6,203 bases of DNA from Candidatus Vogelbacteria bacterium (GTDB lineage: Bacteria > Patescibacteria > Paceibacteria > UBA9973 > UBA12445), in NCBI GenBank assembly GCA_016201425.1, contig JACQCW010000095.1, forward strand, positions 1 to 6,203, written 5' to 3'. The notes beneath the pieces are model-generated. The model saw nothing but the letters and a program-made list of their open reading frames with translations, searched no databases and was not told the DNA's origin. The position numbers and the translations under genes are program-made. Shown here in pieces: positions 4,580 through 6,203 of the stretch (its first letter is position 1; the number at the start of each line of letters is the position of its first letter).

Positions 4580-5287
4580 ATGACAAAGCCGAGGATAGAT
4601 ATTTTATACGAAGACAAAGATATTGTGGTAATCAACAAACCTGCCGGTTTAGCAGTGCACGATGATATGTTTGGAAATCAAAAGTACACTGTTTCAGACT
4701 GGGTCGTTGAAAAGTATCCAAATTTAAAAAAAGTTGGCGAAGGTCAGCACCGCCCAGGGCTAGTCCACAGACTCGATAAGGACACTACTGGCGTATTGAT
4801 TATTGTTAAAAATCAGGAGGCCTATCATCTTATAAAGAAACAGTTTACAGATAGGGAAATTAAGAAAGTTTATCTGGCAATTGTGTATGGTCAAGTTAAA
4901 AAAGATGTAGGCATAATCGATCGCCCGATTGGTAGAAGTAAAAGTGATTATCATGCCAAAACTACAGGCACGGCCGCACGTGGGGAGTTAAAAAACGCTA
5001 TAACATATTTTAAAGTGTTGGAACATTTTCCGGGATATACACTTTTGGAGTTACGACCCAAGACTGGGCGGACTCATCAGTTAAGAGTACATCTCAAATC
5101 AATAAGTTACCCAATTGTTTGTGACTCAGTGTACGCCAAGGGTAGGGAATGTGTGGACGGTTTGAGAAGGCAGGCGCTGCACGCTGCGTCTATCGAATTT
5201 AAACTACGTGACGGCAAAGAAATTAAGATTGAAGCACCATTGCCCAAAGATTTTAAAGATGCTCTTGCTAATCTGAGGGGTTTGTGA
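4580..5287 (+). CDS. RluA-family RNA pseudouridine synthase
   Basis: This cytoplasmic enzyme of the RluA family isomerises specific uridines in RNA to pseudouridine. The family hallmark HRLDKDTTG is at residues 63-71, with D66 as the expected catalytic aspartate. Other family signatures are [20 protein letters not shown] (8-27), [10 protein letters not shown] (95-104) with the conserved Y98, IDRPIGRS (113-120), and the second RNA-binding/active-site motif [14 protein letters not shown] (159-172). At 235 aa it has no N-terminal S4 domain, like E. coli RluA. Whether the target is 23S rRNA, tRNA or both cannot be read from the sequence, so I give no symbol. ATG 4580 follows an A/T-rich leader with no Shine-Dalgarno sequence. 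TATATT at 4561-4566 is a possible -10, but the best -35 (TTGGAA, 4534-4539) is 21 bases away inside the preceding terminator; if used, the leader would be only about 7 bases. The stop overlaps the start of rplS as GTGA, suggesting coupled translation. Confidence 0.95.
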   Translation: MTKPRIDILYEDKDIVVINKPAGLAVHDDMFGNQKYTVSDWVVEKYPNLKKVGEGQHRPGLVHRLDKDTTGVLIIVKNQEAYHLIKKQFTDREIKKVYLAIVYGQVKKDVGIIDRPIGRSKSDYHAKTTGTAARGELKNAITYFKVLEHFPGYTLLELRPKTGRTHQLRVHLKSISYPIVCDSVYAKGRECVDGLRRQALHAASIEFKLRDGKEIKIEAPLPKDFKDALANLRGL

Positions 5288-5724
5288 TAGATTCTTTACT
5301 ACTTATGCAACTAAATAACATAAAAGTTTCGCCAATAGACATAGAGGCAAGGAAGAAAATTAATATAAGGCCAGGCGATACCGTCAGGGTCTCTTTGAAG
5401 ATTAAGGAAAAAGATAAGGATAAAATTAAAACACGTATACAAGACTACGAGGGTTTGGTAATTGCCGTAAAACATGGCAAAGAGAATGGGGGAACGTTTA
5501 CAGTTAGGAAAGTCGCGAGTGGAGTTGGTGTCGAAAGAATTTTCCCACTTTATTCACCGGTCATCGATAAGATTGAGATCAGGAAGAAATCAATAGTAAG
5601 AAAGGCGAAGTTGTATTATATTCATGATAAAGCAGCTAGAGAGATTAGCAGAAAGATGAGAAGGAGTGCGATGGTTTCTGACGCAGTCGATGAGGCAGCT
5701 AAAGAAGTAGAAGAAGTAAAATAA
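5284..5724 (+). CDS. rplS: 50S ribosomal protein L19
   Basis: L19 is a large-subunit ribosomal protein located near the interface with the small subunit. Core motifs are [12 protein letters not shown] (29-40), [45 protein letters not shown] (55-99) and [16 protein letters not shown] (105-120). At 146 aa it is longer than the usual 115-120, because of extra residues in the [14 protein letters not shown] stretch (41-54) and an Ala/Glu/Lys tail after about 125. The start is uncertain. GTG 5284 overlaps the upstream stop and has GAGGGG (5275-5280) only 3 bases before it. ATG 5305 (residue 8) has no Shine-Dalgarno sequence but gives 21 residues before RPGDTV, as in E. coli L19. It is cotranscribed with the pseudouridine synthase and closed by a strong terminator. 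Confidence 0.96.
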   Translation: MIDSLLLMQLNNIKVSPIDIEARKKINIRPGDTVRVSLKIKEKDKDKIKTRIQDYEGLVIAVKHGKENGGTFTVRKVASGVGVERIFPLYSPVIDKIEIRKKSIVRKAKLYYIHDKAAREISRKMRRSAMVSDAVDEAAKEVEEVK

Positions 5725-5746
5725 AAACAAACGTGTCCAAGTGGCA

Positions 5747-5781
5747 GCCAAAAAAGAGCGTTAGCGCTCTTTTTTGTTGGC
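5747..5781 (+). terminator. Terminator of the rluA-like/rplS unit
   Basis: AAAAAAGAGCG (5750-5760) pairs perfectly with CGCTCTTTTTT (5765-5775) around the loop TTAG. GCC (5747-5749) and GGC (5779-5781) can extend the base of the stem. The A-tract and T-tract make it potentially active in both directions, though no minus-strand gene needs it here. Confidence 0.9.
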
Positions 5782-5805
5782 AAAGTTTTGAAATTCATAT
5801 ATATT
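5777..5805 (+). promoter_or_regulatory. Promoter of tRNA-Leu
   Basis: TTGGCA (5777-5782) and TATATT (5800-5805), each with one mismatch to consensus, are separated by exactly 17 bases. Transcription would start near 5812, about 8 bases before the tRNA. The -35 lies in the distal base of the preceding terminator stem. The same promoter probably serves the downstream phosphatase-like gene. Confidence 0.7.
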
Positions 5806-5819
5806 AAGTGGACAAATAA

Positions 5820-5903
5820 GCGCGGGTGGCGAAATTGGTAGACGCACTACCTTGAGGTGGTAGCGGCCGCAAGGCTATGGAGGTTCAAATCCTCTCCCGC
5901 GCA
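5820..5903 (+). tRNA. tRNA-Leu (anticodon GAG)
   Basis: The acceptor stem GCGCGGG (5820-5826) pairs with CCCGCGC (5896-5902), followed by discriminator A5903. The D-arm is GCG/CGC around the TTGGTAGA-containing loop. The anticodon stem CTACC/GGTAG encloses TTGAGGT, which gives anticodon GAG (5854-5856) for CUC and CUU leucine codons. A long variable arm (GCC-GCAA-GGC), typical of leucine tRNAs, is present. The T-arm loop is TTCAAAT. CCA is not encoded (the next bases are CAATG), so CCA must be added enzymatically. Confidence 0.97.
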
Positions 5904-5905
5904 CA

Positions 5906-6203
5906 ATGCAGGAAAAATTGGACAGAAATATTCCAGTCATGAGGCATTTTGATGATATTGATGACTTATTGAATTTTGATCGTGACGGCAATCTTATTCC
6001 GGGCCAAGAAGCCAAGGCTCTTCTGATTGCTGAGGAGTTAATTTCGGAGGTAAAAAAGGAAGAAAAACGAGCGATTATGTTTGTTTGTTCAAGTAAGAGG
6101 CGAGCAACTCAAACCGCTCATTTAGTTGCCGATGAGATTAGAAAAATCGACAATAAAATGAAGGTTAGGGTGGTTCAACAGGACGGATTATCGGCCATTG
6201 ATC
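5906..6203 (+). CDS. Histidine phosphatase superfamily-like protein, N-terminal part (3' end outside window)
   Basis: The visible 99 residues fit the N-terminal half of the histidine phosphatase (phosphoglycerate mutase-like) fold, in which a catalytic histidine takes up phosphate. Strand 1, IPVMRHF (9-15), aligns with the RHG motif, with R13 and catalytic H14, but the glycine is F15. PGQEAKALLIAEEL (32-45) matches the family's G-x-x-QA-x-x-L helix. AIMFVCSSKRRATQTAHLV (56-74) matches the second strand and S-x-x-x-RA-x-QTA motif, with R66 as the second conserved arginine. The C-terminal catalytic residues are outside the window, and the substrate is unknown. ATG 5906 lies two bases after the tRNA and has no Shine-Dalgarno sequence. 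An in-frame TAG at 5861 with no start codon before 5906 rules out an upstream start, and Met12 would cut strand 1. It probably shares the tRNA promoter. Confidence 0.72.
   Translation, partial: MQEKLDRNIPVMRHFDDIDDLLNFDRDGNLIPGQEAKALLIAEELISEVKKEEKRAIMFVCSSKRRATQTAHLVADEIRKIDNKMKVRVVQQDGLSAID

Noticed and set aside
1..6203. CRISPR array, insertion sequence ends, integrase or phage genes
   Set aside because: No regularly spaced repeats, no transposase or integrase-like ORF and no terminal inverted repeats flanking the unknown block were seen by eye. The tRNA-Leu 3' end is not repeated elsewhere in the window, so it is not an attachment site here.

Overview
The window looks like a piece of a small, AT-rich bacterial genome, most plausibly Patescibacteria (CPR, Parcubacteria-like). 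This is an inference from short monocistronic units, many unrecognised short proteins, a ribosomal protein L19 with extra segments and a tRNA that does not encode CCA. No gene here fixes the taxon.

Layout. Positions 1-344 are the 3' end of phosphoglycerate kinase (pgk), closed by an intrinsic terminator that overlaps its stop codon. Positions ~370-4555 hold five genes I cannot assign to a family: a 242-aa protein with a four-cysteine tail (505-1233, +), a 144-aa charged helical protein (1381-1815, +), a 222-aa protein (1878-2546, -), a 310-aa protein (2692-3624, -) and a 229-aa beta-rich protein (3804-4493, +). Nearly all have their own promoter and terminator, so they read as independent units rather than an operon. 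Positions 4580-5724 are a two-gene housekeeping unit, an RluA-type pseudouridine synthase overlapping rplS (ribosomal protein L19) by 4 bases. A strong terminator follows, then a promoter for tRNA-Leu(GAG) at 5820-5903. Only two bases after the tRNA, a histidine-phosphatase-like gene begins and runs off the window.

Most interesting signal. The two neighbouring minus-strand proteins (222 and 310 aa) look otherwise unrelated, but both end in a disordered linker followed by the same 10-residue C-terminal tail, K-K-[A/E]-K-P-G-[K/R]-L-F-[D/E]. Their codons differ while the residues are kept, which suggests a protein-level tag or docking peptide. Other points are back-to-back promoters between the 310- and 229-aa genes, extended -10 promoters recurring through the block, a structured leader before the 242-aa gene, two bipartite hairpin terminators, and a higher G+C content in the unknown block than in the flanking housekeeping genes.

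The housekeeping genes serve glycolysis (pgk) and translation (RluA, L19, tRNA-Leu). The unknown block shows no sequence link to either.
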